From the NCBI RefSeq assembly GCF_022879575.1, contig NZ_CP084263.1, positions 1 to 64,000 on the forward strand: 64,000 bases of DNA, written 5' to 3'. Positions within the stretch are counted from its first letter, which is position 1. Each line of letters begins with the position of its first letter. The position numbers and the translations under genes are program-made. Source of the stretch: Caballeronia sp. SL2Y3. Its GTDB lineage: Bacteria; Pseudomonadota; Gammaproteobacteria; Burkholderiales; Burkholderiaceae. Below, one piece after another: positions 41,099-50,002 of the stretch. The notes below the pieces were generated by a model that was not told where the DNA came from, did not search any database, and saw nothing but the letters and a program-made list of their open reading frames with translations.

Positions 41099-42622
41099 AT
41101 GAACGACGCATCTCTGGCGATCGATCTATCGAAGGTGACGAAGCGTTTCGGCGCGACGGTCGCACTCGACGGTGCGTCGTTCCGCGTGAAGCGCGGCGCG
41201 GTGCACGCGCTGCTCGGCGAAAACGGCGCCGGCAAATCCACCACGGTCAAGCTGTTGTCCGGATTGATGCAGCCGGACGAAGGCAACATCCGCGTGATGG
41301 GCGCCGAGGTCGCCATGCGCGGACCGAAGGACGCGCATCGGGCGGGCGTGCAGACCGCGTTTCAGGAAATGACGCTGGTGCGCGATCTCACGGTCGCGCA
41401 GAACCTGCTGATGTCGTATGAGCCGACGGGTCTCTTCGGGCGCATCAGGAAGCGCGAAGCGCAGCGGCAGGCGTCCGAGTGGCTGGATAAGCTGGAACTC
41501 TCCGACGTGCGTCCCGGCGCGTATATCCGCGACCTGTCCTTGCCCGTGCGACAGAAGATCGAGATCGCGAAGGCGATCGTGCGCGGACCCCAAGTGCTGC
41601 TGCTCGACGAGCCGACGTCCGCGCTTTCCGGGCGGGACGTCGCGTGGTTGTCGCGCCGCATCGATGAACTGAAGGCGAAGGGCGTCACGTTCGTCTTCAT
41701 CTCTCACCGCATGCAGGAAGTGCGCGAGTTCTGCGACAGCCTCACCGTGTATCGGAACGGTCGCGATGTCGGCGAGTTCGATGCAGCAGACATTACGGAC
41801 GACGAAGTAATCAAGCTAGTCATCGGCAGATCGCTCGAAGCGAAGTATCCGCCGAAGGTCGAGCCGGCCGCGCTTCGCGAAGCCGCGCAGAAGCCCCCTG
41901 CGATGGAAGCGCGCGGCGTGCGCGTGGACGGCGTGGTGACCGACTTCGATCTGGTGCTCAAGCCTGGCGAGGTGCACGGCATTGCCGCGTTGCAGGGAAT
42001 GGGGCAGCGCGAGCTGTTCGAAGCGCTGTTCGGCGCGACCTATGTCGACGACGGGCAAATCCTCATCGACGGCAAGCCGGTCACGCTCACATCCACCGCC
42101 GATTCGCTCAAGGCAGGCGTCTCGACGAGCTTTCTGCCGGAGGATCGCAAGACCGAAGGTTTGTTCCTCCGCTTGCCCGGTGGCGACAACGTGTCCTTGC
42201 CGGTGATCGGGCGTTATGCGCGCTTCGGTCTTATCGACCGCAAGCGGGAGCAGGCCGCCATCCGCACGTCGCTCGCGCAGATGGAAGTCAACCCGCGCGC
42301 GCTCTATAAGCCGTGTCTCTCGTTCTCCGGCGGCAATCAGCAGAAGATCGCGATGGCCAAATGGCTGCTCACGCAAAGCCGCGTGTGGCTGATGTTCGAT
42401 CCGACGCGCGGCATCGACGTCGGCACCAAGCATCAGATTTTCGTGCTGATGCGCGCTTTCGCGGCGGCGGGCGGCTCCGTGCTGTTCTATTCCACCGATG
42501 TGCCTGAGCTCGTCAACGTCTGCGACCGCGTGTCGGTGATGTATCGCGGCCGCAATGTCGGCGAGCTTTCCGGCGACGCGCTCACGGAAGAAAACGTGAT
42601 GCGCAAGATGCTTTCGACTTGA
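41099..42622 (+). CDS. Sugar ABC transporter ATPase, tandem nucleotide-binding domains
   Basis: The protein has 507 aa with two ATP-binding halves in the RbsA/MglA pattern. Half 1 has Walker A GENGAGKST and Walker B VLLLDEPTSAL, with its signature region degenerate (LSLPVRQK instead of LSVGQ). Half 2 has LQGMGQREL in place of a canonical Walker A, the signature FSGGNQQK, and FDPTRGID. The ATG at 41099 is 11 bp after the binding-protein stop. It powers the fused permease. Confidence 0.9.
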   Translation: MNDASLAIDLSKVTKRFGATVALDGASFRVKRGAVHALLGENGAGKSTTVKLLSGLMQPDEGNIRVMGAEVAMRGPKDAHRAGVQTAFQEMTLVRDLTVAQNLLMSYEPTGLFGRIRKREAQRQASEWLDKLELSDVRPGAYIRDLSLPVRQKIEIAKAIVRGPQVLLLDEPTSALSGRDVAWLSRRIDELKAKGVTFVFISHRMQEVREFCDSLTVYRNGRDVGEFDAADITDDEVIKLVIGRSLEAKYPPKVEPAALREAAQKPPAMEARGVRVDGVVTDFDLVLKPGEVHGIAALQGMGQRELFEALFGATYVDDGQILIDGKPVTLTSTADSLKAGVSTSFLPEDRKTEGLFLRLPGGDNVSLPVIGRYARFGLIDRKREQAAIRTSLAQMEVNPRALYKPCLSFSGGNQQKIAMAKWLLTQSRVWLMFDPTRGIDVGTKHQIFVLMRAFAAAGGSVLFYSTDVPELVNVCDRVSVMYRGRNVGELSGDALTEENVMRKMLST

Positions 42623-42633
42623 GAGGTGCTTCC

Positions 42634-44733
42634 ATGAAGGTAGCCATTGCGTCGCCCGACAGCGAGACCGTCAAGCCGGGCACAGGAACAGGATGGGGCG
42701 CGCGTCTGGACCATCATCGCGGGCTGATCATCGCGGTCGGCGCGTTGCTCGCCATGCTGGCCGCGTGGGTCGCGCTGTCCGCGACGCCGGTCGGCATGTA
42801 TGACCTCGGCTCGGTCATTTCGAGCGCGACGACGCTCGCGCTCGCGGCCATCGGACAGACCATCGTCGTGCTGACCGGAGGCTTCGATCTGTCAGCCTCG
42901 GCGGTCGTCTCGCTCGCGAATGTGCTTGCAGTGCGATTCGTGCAGGGCACGCCGCTCGAACAATGGATGGGCGCGGCGCTCATCATCGCGATCGGCGGCG
43001 GCATCGGGCTCGTCAACGGCGCGCTGATCGCCTGGTTCCGCCTGCAATCCATCGTCGTCACGCTCGCAACGATGTTCATGGTGCAGGGCATGACGCTTCT
43101 GATCCAGAACAAGCCGGGCGGCAGTGTCGGTGAGCAGTTCGGCGCATTCCTCACGTCCGATCTGATTCCCGAGAAGCTGCCGATGTCAGCAGGAGTCCTG
43201 ATCGTCGCGTTGCTGATCTGGGCGTTCGTGAAGCGCACGCGCTTCGGCGTGGGCCTATACGCGCTCGGCAGCGATCCGGACGGCGCGTTCGCCAACGGCA
43301 TGCCGGTGACGCGCTATCGCATGGCGACGTATGCGCTCGCCGGCATGTTCTACGCGGCCGCGGGCCTGTACGTATCGGCGCAGACCGGTTCCGCCGATCC
43401 GCTCGTGGGCCGTCCGCTGCTGCTGTCGATGTTCACCGCCGTCGTGCTCGGCGGCACCTTGCTCGGCGGTGGGCGCGGCGGCTGCGTCGGCACCGTGTTC
43501 GCCGCGATGACGCTGATGATCACCGTGAACATACTGCTGGTGCTGAACGTATCGGCGTTCTTCACGACGATCGCCGAAGCCATCATCCTGATTCTCGCGG
43601 TGCTCGGCGCGTCGATCGGCAAGGAATCGGCGGCGCGTGAATCGATGCGTCACGCCGCGCAGTGGCTGAAGGCGGTGCGAACCGGGACGCGGGTCACGCG
43701 CGACGCGCAGGCGCGGCGCGTGTCGTTCCAGGTCAATGACTTCCGCGCCATCGAGAACACGGAGCTGAAGGGGCGCGCGATCGGCGACTGGATAGAACGC
43801 AATCGCGAATGGGCGAAGTATGTGCTGCCCGCCTATCTGCTTTTTATCGGCGTGGTCGCGGTCACGGGTGTCGTGTACGGGCCGGGCGTGCTTTTCAGCG
43901 CGAACTTCTATAGCAGTCTGCTCACGCTCACGCTCTTCCTCGCGATCCTCGGGCTCGGGCAGGGCGCGGTCATCCTGACCGGCGGCCTCGATCTGTCGAT
44001 GCCGTGGCTCATCACGCTCTCCGGCGTGCTGCTGACGGGCCTCACGCACGGCGTCAATGGCGCAGCCGCGTGGGCCGTACCGGTCGTGCTGGGCGTGGGC
44101 GTGCTCGTGGGGCTTTTCAACGGCATCGGCGTCGTCATGCTGGGGCTGCCGCCTATCGTCGTCACGCTCGCGGCCAACGGACTGCTGCAAGGGCTGACGC
44201 TCATCTACTGCAACGGCTCGCCGCAAGGCTGGGCGCCGTCGGCGGTCAGCGACTTCACCAATGGCCGGCTCGGGCCGCTGTCGCTCGCGGCGTGGAGCGT
44301 GCCGGTGTTTCTCGCGTTCGCGCTATTGCTTTTGCATCGCACGCCGTTCGGGCGCCGCATCTATGCAGTCGGCAACTCGCAGATCGCGGCGAAGCTCTCC
44401 GGCGTGCGCGTGGGCGCGGTGCTGATTGCCGTGTACTGCGTCTCGGCCGTGTGCGCGGCGCTCGTCGGGCTGCTGCTCGCCGGCTTCAGTTCGCAGGCAT
44501 TCCTCGGCATGGGCGACCCTTACCTGCTGCCGTCCATCGCGGTCGTCGTGGTGGGCGGCGCGCTCATCACGGGCGGACGCGGCCACTATCTCGGCGTCTT
44601 CGGCGGCGCGCTGCTGCTCACCGCGCTGGGCACGCTGCTCGCCGGCACGACGGTTCCGCCGGCGGTGCGCGACATCATCAACGGAGTGGTCGTGCTGGCT
44701 GCCGTCATCACGCTGCGCGACAAACGCGCCTGA
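42634..44733 (+). CDS. ABC permease with two RbsC-like domains fused in one chain
   Basis: The protein has 699 aa. Two ribose-type permease units are visible: about residues 30-335 (QTIVVLTGGFDLSASAVVSL; VVLGGTLLGGGRG) and about 390-695 (GAVILTGGLDLSMPWLITLS; VVVGGALITGGRG). A cytosolic linker of about 55 residues joins them. RbsC-type permeases are normally single about 320-residue chains that pair up, so this gene encodes a fused pseudo-dimer. The ATG at 42634 follows GAGAGGT; a TTG 15 bases earlier overlaps the ATPase stop. Confidence 0.9.
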   Translation: MKVAIASPDSETVKPGTGTGWGARLDHHRGLIIAVGALLAMLAAWVALSATPVGMYDLGSVISSATTLALAAIGQTIVVLTGGFDLSASAVVSLANVLAVRFVQGTPLEQWMGAALIIAIGGGIGLVNGALIAWFRLQSIVVTLATMFMVQGMTLLIQNKPGGSVGEQFGAFLTSDLIPEKLPMSAGVLIVALLIWAFVKRTRFGVGLYALGSDPDGAFANGMPVTRYRMATYALAGMFYAAAGLYVSAQTGSADPLVGRPLLLSMFTAVVLGGTLLGGGRGGCVGTVFAAMTLMITVNILLVLNVSAFFTTIAEAIILILAVLGASIGKESAARESMRHAAQWLKAVRTGTRVTRDAQARRVSFQVNDFRAIENTELKGRAIGDWIERNREWAKYVLPAYLLFIGVVAVTGVVYGPGVLFSANFYSSLLTLTLFLAILGLGQGAVILTGGLDLSMPWLITLSGVLLTGLTHGVNGAAAWAVPVVLGVGVLVGLFNGIGVVMLGLPPIVVTLAANGLLQGLTLIYCNGSPQGWAPSAVSDFTNGRLGPLSLAAWSVPVFLAFALLLLHRTPFGRRIYAVGNSQIAAKLSGVRVGAVLIAVYCVSAVCAALVGLLLAGFSSQAFLGMGDPYLLPSIAVVVVGGALITGGRGHYLGVFGGALLLTALGTLLAGTTVPPAVRDIINGVVVLAAVITLRDKRA

Positions 44734-44752
44734 CATAAGGAGAACGAAACAT

Positions 44753-45697
44753 ATGAGCACGAGAGAGATAGCGGTGATCGGTTCGGGGCGGATCGGCCGC
44801 GCATGGGCGATCGTGTTCGCCCGCAGCGGCTTTACCGTGAAAATCCACGATGCGTCAGGAGACATGCTTTCGGGCGCGATCCCCGCCATTCGCGAGAGCG
44901 TCGAGGATCTCGCTTCCTTCGGCCTGATCGACGAAAGCGTGGACCGTATCGTCGAGCGCATAAAGACCTGCGATTCGCTCGCCGAAGCGGTGGCCAACGC
45001 GGATCTGGTGCAGGAGAACATCGCCGAGATCGTCGATGTGAAGCGCGCCATGTTCGCCGAACTCGACCGCCTGACGAAGCCCGAAGCGCTGCTCGCCAGT
45101 TCGACATCGGGGCTGCCCGCGTCGACGTTCACGGAAGGGCTGGACGGTCGCGCGCGGTGCCTCGTCGCGCATCCTGTCAACCCGCCGTCGCTCGTGCCGC
45201 TCGTCGAACTGTGCGGCACGCCGTGGACTTCGCAAGAGACGCTGCAACGCGCGCGCGTCATTTACGAGCAAGCGGGACAGAGCCCGGTCACGGTCAACCG
45301 CGAAATCTCGGGCTTCCTGCTGAACCGCATTCAAGGGGCGGTACTCGACGAGGCGTTGAGCCTCTATGAGCAAGGCTACGCGAGCGCCGCCGATCTCGAT
45401 ACGGTCATGCGCGACGGGCTCGCGATGCGGTGGTCGTTCATGGGCCCGTTCGAAACCATCGACCTGAACGCGCCCGGCGGCGTGGCGGATTATGCGTCGC
45501 GCTACGGCGGCACCTATCGCAGCATTGCCGATACGCGCGTGCCGTTCTCATGGTCCGATGAAGCCGTCGCCAGTCTGCACGCGCAGCGCCGCGAACAGCT
45601 CCCGGCCGACCAGATCGAGGCGCGCAGCCGGTGGCGCGATCGCCGTCTGATGGCGCTGCTCGCGCACCGGCGCGCCGAGAAAATCAAGAACGACTGA
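44753..45697 (+). CDS. 3-hydroxyacyl-CoA-dehydrogenase-like enzyme (L-gulonate-3-dehydrogenase / carnitine-dehydrogenase type)
   Basis: The protein has 314 aa. The NAD motif IGSGRIGRAWAIVFA (GxGxxG) opens a Rossmann domain, followed by VQENIAE and HPVNPP (catalytic His) and the helical C-terminal dimer domain with NRIQGAVLDEAL. Single-domain proteins of this size act on hydroxy acids such as L-gulonate or carnitine at C3, giving a beta-keto acid. That product is exactly the class of substrate a BKACE needs, and the operon contains one. An AAGGAG site precedes the ATG at 44753. Confidence 0.88.
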   Translation: MSTREIAVIGSGRIGRAWAIVFARSGFTVKIHDASGDMLSGAIPAIRESVEDLASFGLIDESVDRIVERIKTCDSLAEAVANADLVQENIAEIVDVKRAMFAELDRLTKPEALLASSTSGLPASTFTEGLDGRARCLVAHPVNPPSLVPLVELCGTPWTSQETLQRARVIYEQAGQSPVTVNREISGFLLNRIQGAVLDEALSLYEQGYASAADLDTVMRDGLAMRWSFMGPFETIDLNAPGGVADYASRYGGTYRSIADTRVPFSWSDEAVASLHAQRREQLPADQIEARSRWRDRRLMALLAHRRAEKIKND

Positions 45698-45724
45698 CAG
45701 AACGAACCCATCAAGGAGACGACG

Positions 45725-46627
45725 ATGCCCGAAGTACGCTTGCTGGTGGATGCCAATAATCACCTGGGCGAAGGACCGCTCTGGGACGTGCGCGAAGATC
45801 GGCTCTACTGGATCGACAGCACGGCAGCCGAAATCTACAGTTGCCGCGCGGATGGTAGCGAGGTCACGCGTTACTTCGTGCCGCATCACATCGGCTCGAT
45901 GGCGTTGCGCGAGAAGGGCGGCGCGGTGGTCGCGCTCGCCAACGGCCTGCATTTCTACGACTTCGAGTCACAGACCGTCGAGTTCATCGCCGATCCCGAA
46001 TCCGACGATCCCGAGACGCGCTTCAACGACGGCAAGGTGGATCGCCGGGGCCGCTTCGTCGCGGGCACGATGGCCTATGACTTCGACCGCTATTTCGCGG
46101 ATCGCGGCCAGCGTTCGACGCGCAGCGGCGCGTTGTACCGGCTCGATACCGACGGCCGCGTGACGCGTCTCGACAGCGGCATCACCTGTTCGAACGGTCC
46201 GTGCTGGAGCCCGGATAATCGCACGCTCTATTTCACGGACACCTACAGCAAGGAGATGGTCGCCTACGACTACGACATCGAAACGGGCGGCGTTTCGAAC
46301 AAGCGGCTCTTCGCATCGGCCCGCAACATGGCCGGCACCTTCGATGGCGCGACCGTCGACGAAGAGGGCTATATCTGGTCGGCGCTGGTCTTCGGTGGGC
46401 GCATCCTGCGCTTCTCGCCGGATGGAAAAATCGATCGCGTCGTGCCGTTTCCCGTGCGCAATCTGACGAGCGTCATGTTCGGCGGCCCGAACCTCGACAC
46501 GCTCTACGTATCGACCATGGGCCGCCCCATGTGGGGCATTCCGCAGAAGGAGAAGGACAAAGGCGGATTGTTCGCCGTGACCGGGCTCGGCGTGCGAGGT
46601 CTTCCCGAGCCGCGTTTCGCTGGATGA
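45725..46627 (+). CDS. SMP-30/gluconolactonase family lactonase
   Basis: The protein has 300 aa with a six-bladed beta-propeller. The metal-ligand Glu is in NHLGEGPLWD near the N-terminus, with RFNDGKVDRRGRF (Asn/Asp ligands), SNGPCWSPDN and the fourth ligand region TFDGATVDEEGY. Such enzymes open sugar lactones with a divalent metal. It is the last gene of the operon and is preceded by AAGGAG. Together with the ABC importer it suggests a sugar lactone or aldonic acid as pathway intermediate. Confidence 0.9.
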   Translation: MPEVRLLVDANNHLGEGPLWDVREDRLYWIDSTAAEIYSCRADGSEVTRYFVPHHIGSMALREKGGAVVALANGLHFYDFESQTVEFIADPESDDPETRFNDGKVDRRGRFVAGTMAYDFDRYFADRGQRSTRSGALYRLDTDGRVTRLDSGITCSNGPCWSPDNRTLYFTDTYSKEMVAYDYDIETGGVSNKRLFASARNMAGTFDGATVDEEGYIWSALVFGGRILRFSPDGKIDRVVPFPVRNLTSVMFGGPNLDTLYVSTMGRPMWGIPQKEKDKGGLFAVTGLGVRGLPEPRFAG

Positions 46628-46690
46628 ATGCGGCCGGTGCGCCGATCCAGGCGAACGGCGCCGAAGCCTCTACGAAGCCGGAGCCTCGCG

Positions 46691-47245
46691 TCACTCGCCC
46701 GATCCGCGCACGTCGTTGTTCATTGCTCGCATGAACCGATACACGAGCGCGGCGCGCGAGCGCACGCCGAGCTTGGCATAGATCGTTTTCACGTAGGTGC
46801 GCACGGTGAACTCGCTGATCTGCAAGCGGCCCGCGATCTGCTTGGTCAGGAAGCCCATGCATACCAGTTGAACCACTTCCATTTCGCGTCGGCTCAGCAT
46901 GCGCATGATGTCGATGCCGATCGCGCCATCGGGTGCCCTCATCGCGTCGTGATCCGGAAGCATCGGACGCATGGGCCGCTCGGTGACGACGGCATAACGC
47001 TGTCCTTCGAACTCGAAGCGGACGATCGGCTCATCGCCACCGCGCGACGTTACGGGCGTCTCGCTCTGATGCGCCGCGCGCGGCACGCCCGCGCCATCGA
47101 CAATGGCTCGACATACCTTGCCTCCGAGTTCGATCGTCCCGACCTCGCGCATGCCGGTCGCATCCGCGAACTCGACGAGCACGGCATCGTGCCCAGGCCG
47201 CTGCGAATCGCAGGACGCTTTGCGCTTGTCTGGAACCGTCGCCAC
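46691..47245 (-). CDS. LuxR-type helix-turn-helix regulator
   Basis: The protein has 184 aa. The C-terminal GerE/LuxR helix-turn-helix is clear (LSRREMEVVQLVCMGFLTKQ, then AGRLQISEFTVRTYVKTI). The N-terminal about 110 residues do not match a receiver or an AHL-binding domain that I recognise, and may be a degenerate PAS-like sensor. The GTG at 47245 is chosen because GGGAGG lies 6 bases upstream; a TTG further up has only an adjacent AGGA. It is convergent with the SMP-30 gene and divergent from the unknown eight-gene operon, which it probably regulates. Confidence 0.8.
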   Translation of the reverse strand: MATVPDKRKASCDSQRPGHDAVLVEFADATGMREVGTIELGGKVCRAIVDGAGVPRAAHQSETPVTSRGGDEPIVRFEFEGQRYAVVTERPMRPMLPDHDAMRAPDGAIGIDIMRMLSRREMEVVQLVCMGFLTKQIAGRLQISEFTVRTYVKTIYAKLGVRSRAALVYRFMRAMNNDVRGSGE

Positions 47246-47757
47246 GAAGCGCCTCCCATCGGATCGGCTCAATCCTGACGCGAAAGCGTAAAGCCGTTCG
47301 GTAGCCGGTCATTGCCTCCGACCTCGCGTGCGCCCTAAAGCGGTGCGCCGCGTCGTCATGCGGCGAATCGCGTGGCGCGAGCGTCACGCGAATCCACCGG
47401 AGGCTTCACTCATCGCAGCACGAATGCAAGCGCCGAAGAAGAGTCGTTTGGATACCTTGCAATGCGATCAACGCGAATTGCGATCAGGTTACTGCCGTAT
47501 TTTTAGGTATACCGAATGTAAAAACGCAAGATATATCTCGGCTGAAAGTGCGCTACCCCATATGCGGTAATCCGTTCGCATCCGCCAGTGCGCGCTAATG
47601 TCTTCTACGTCGCCACAAAAGGTTGGCTCAACGGGGCGAAAGCCGATGCAGCAACCCGCTTGCATGTCCCCCTTCTGACGATTGAACCGCGCGCGCAAGT
47701 TCCTACACTGCGCACATGGATCGGCTCGCGCAGTCGATCTCAGTTGCGGAGAAAGCA
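47246..47757. other. 512-bp divergent control region of the unknown operon
   Basis: The gap between the LuxR gene and the first operon gene contains an unusually A/T-rich patch (47490-47545) in an otherwise GC-rich window. It includes a GGTATACC palindrome (47506-47513) flanked by T- and A-runs. A sigma-70-like promoter lies at 47682-47709. Nothing in it codes convincingly for protein. Confidence 0.5.
47682..47709 (+). promoter_or_regulatory. Sigma-70-like promoter of the unknown operon
   Basis: TTGAAC (47682-47687) and TACACT (47704-47709) are separated by 16 bp. Transcription from about 47716 would leave a 42-nt leader before the ATG at 47758. This also argues against the in-frame ATG at 47716 as the true start. 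Confidence 0.5.
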
Positions 47758-48891
47758 ATGAGTGATCTCTTTGATAGCGACGTTGCAGATCAGGCCGATG
47801 CCGACGGCGCCGACAACTTCGACCGGCCCGAGCAGTTCGACGAATCGGCTGACGGCATGTATGGCGACGAGGCATTCGCCGACAGCGGCGATTGCGCGAC
47901 GGAAGACTGCTTCGACGGGATGTCGTCGGGCGAAGCGGAAGGCGTCGACGACATGGCGTTGTGGAACGCGTTCGAAGAAGAAATCGCCGATGGCCTCGAC
48001 GCCGCAAGCGACGACGAATTCATCGGCCGTCTGCTCGGCGGCCTCGGACGCGCTGCGGGTTTGGTGAGCCGCGGCATGGGGAGCGCGGCGGGCGCCGCAG
48101 GCCGGATCGGATCGTTCGCAAGCCGGGCGGGCGATATCGCCGGCGGCGTGGGACGCGCGGCGCGTGTGGTCTCGCCCGCTGCCGAAACGGCCGCGCGGCT
48201 GGCGCGCCTGCTGGGAGCGCCAGCCGCGGGCAGCGTACTCGATCAGGTCAGCCGCGTCGCGCAGGGCGTCGGGTCGGCGGCGGGGCGGGCGCAGAGCATC
48301 GCCGGATCGCTCGGTCAGACCGCGAGCGGGGCGCAGGGACTGTTCAGCCAGATCGGCCAGCTGCTGGGACAAGGCAACAGCGCCGACGATGCATTCGACG
48401 CAGTCATGGACCTCTATCTCGAAGACGGCCTCGACGAGGCTCTGCCCGCCGCAGTCGCGCTCGCGGCGCGTGCGGCGGCGCGCGGGCTCGGTTATCGCAA
48501 CGTCGCGCAGCTATCGGAGGCGGGCCGCCGGGCGCTCGTGCGCGGCGTCGCGGCGGCGGCGCGTGAACTCGCGCGGCGGCGCGGACCGCAGGCCGTGCGC
48601 ACGCTGCCGAGGCTTTCGGAATCGGCGGCGCGCGTGGCTCAACGGCAGGTGCCGACGCCGCAGCAGGCGGTGCAGGTGCTGCGCCGTGGTCTGCCGCGAG
48701 CGGCGCAGCGGCTCACCCAGCACCCCGGCATGGTGCGCCGCCTCACGCGGTCGCCGGGAGCGAGGCCGTCATCCGCCGGACCGCTCGCGCGCCCCCGCTC
48801 GCTCGGACGCGGCCTGCCCGGCGTCGGTCGCGGGCGCACGCGAACCATCCGGATCAGCGGGCCGGCCACGCTGACCATCACCCCGCGCTGA
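47758..48891 (+). CDS. Acidic/Arg-rich protein A of the unknown operon
   Basis: The protein has 377 aa with strongly segregated charge. Residues 1-85 are Asp/Glu-rich, about 90-200 are Gly/Ala-rich with regularly spaced Arg (DDEFIGRLLGGLGRAAGLVS), about 210-245 acidic, and about 245-377 Arg-rich. It ends with the tag TIRISGPATLTITPR. It is a paralogue of the next gene product: GPQAVR, AQRQVPTPQQAVQV and MVRRLTR align with GPQAAR, AQRRRASPQTAVQI and TVRRLAR. There is no signal peptide or classical membrane helix. The ATG at 47758 has a GGAGA site and fits the promoter. Function unknown. Confidence 0.75.
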   Translation: MSDLFDSDVADQADADGADNFDRPEQFDESADGMYGDEAFADSGDCATEDCFDGMSSGEAEGVDDMALWNAFEEEIADGLDAASDDEFIGRLLGGLGRAAGLVSRGMGSAAGAAGRIGSFASRAGDIAGGVGRAARVVSPAAETAARLARLLGAPAAGSVLDQVSRVAQGVGSAAGRAQSIAGSLGQTASGAQGLFSQIGQLLGQGNSADDAFDAVMDLYLEDGLDEALPAAVALAARAAARGLGYRNVAQLSEAGRRALVRGVAAAARELARRRGPQAVRTLPRLSESAARVAQRQVPTPQQAVQVLRRGLPRAAQRLTQHPGMVRRLTRSPGARPSSAGPLARPRSLGRGLPGVGRGRTRTIRISGPATLTITPR

Positions 48892-48915
48892 GCGTTGTCG
48901 AACAAGGAGCACATC

Positions 48916-49965
48916 ATGGATCGCTTCGAAACCGATGTAATGGACGATTTGATGTACGAAGCCGCCGAAGGCCCGTCGCATCATCCGATGGACGCCTACG
49001 ACGAGGGCGACGAAGACGGCTACGACGAAGGCGACTTCGGCGACGAGGGCGACGATGAGTTCCTCGGCCGCGTCGCCGGACACGCGGCCGGTGCGTTCGA
49101 CAACTCCGACGAATCGGACGACGAGTTCCAGATGGCCGACGAAGGCGACGAATTCGACGAGTCGGACGAGTTCGACGAATTCGACGCGACAGACGAACTC
49201 GACGCGATGGAAGACGCCGTCGCCGATGCGCTCGACGCGGGCGACAGCGACGAGTTCTTCAAGCGGCTCGGGCGGATCGCGCGCAGTGTCGGGCGCGGCA
49301 TCGGCAGCGTGGCGCGCACCATCGCGCCGATCGCGAGCATGATTCCGCTGCCGCAGGCGCAGCTGATCGGCCGTATCGCCAATGTCGCCGGAAAGATGCT
49401 CGCGGACGGCGCAGACGAGTTCGAGCTGTTCGACGAAATGGTCGATGCGCTCGACGAGGACGAACTCGATGCCGCCGCGCCCGTGCTCGCCGGCATGGTC
49501 GTTCGGCGCGCGCTGCCCGCAGTGGCGCGCGCGAACCCGCAGGTGCGGCGCGCGGCGGTGCGAACGGTCGCCCGTGCGGTGCGCACCGCGACGCGCAGCC
49601 AGGGACCGCAGGCCGCGCGCGCGGTCGCCCGCGTGGTGACGGCGACGCGCCGCATCGCGCAACGCCGGCGTGCGTCGCCGCAGACGGCCGTGCAGATCGC
49701 GCAGCGCGCGGCGCAGCAGGTCGTGCGCCGGCCGCAGACGGTGCGCCGTCTCGCGCGTCCGCTCGTATCGGCGCAACGGCGCGCGACGCCGCGCGGGCAA
49801 GTGGCGCGCGCGATCGCGCGTACGGTCGCGCCTGCCGCGCGCCGCGTGGCGGCCGCCTCCGGACGCCGGATACAGCGCGGCGGCGGCGCGTGCCCGCATT
49901 GCGGCGGCGCACGCCGCCTGCGTCTGCGCGGCCCGGTGACGATCGTCATCCGCGGGTCCCGCTAG
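48916..49965 (+). CDS. Acidic/Arg-rich protein B of the unknown operon
   Basis: The protein has 349 aa with the same layout as protein A: a very acidic N-terminus (residues 1-120, many DE/ED/EFDE units), an amphipathic middle (DEFFKRLGRIARSVGRGIGS), a second acidic patch (about 175-190), an Arg-rich C-terminal 140 residues, and an end tag RLRLRGPVTIVIRGSR. A CPHC pair (ACPHCGGA) sits just before the tag and could bind zinc or form a disulfide. The ATG at 48916 has AAGGAG. Such proteins could self-associate through opposite charges or bind nucleic acid with the Arg-rich half. This is inference; no known family is recognised. Confidence 0.75.
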   Translation: MDRFETDVMDDLMYEAAEGPSHHPMDAYDEGDEDGYDEGDFGDEGDDEFLGRVAGHAAGAFDNSDESDDEFQMADEGDEFDESDEFDEFDATDELDAMEDAVADALDAGDSDEFFKRLGRIARSVGRGIGSVARTIAPIASMIPLPQAQLIGRIANVAGKMLADGADEFELFDEMVDALDEDELDAAAPVLAGMVVRRALPAVARANPQVRRAAVRTVARAVRTATRSQGPQAARAVARVVTATRRIAQRRRASPQTAVQIAQRAAQQVVRRPQTVRRLARPLVSAQRRATPRGQVARAIARTVAPAARRVAAASGRRIQRGGGACPHCGGARRLRLRGPVTIVIRGSR

Positions 49966-50002
49966 CGGCGCGATCTGGCAAACGCAGCGGACGGAGCCCG
50001 CC

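Noticed and set aside
47716..47757. In-frame ATG at 47716 as start of protein A
   Set aside because: It falls at the predicted transcription start and lacks a ribosome site; the ATG at 47758 has GGAGA and a fitting leader.
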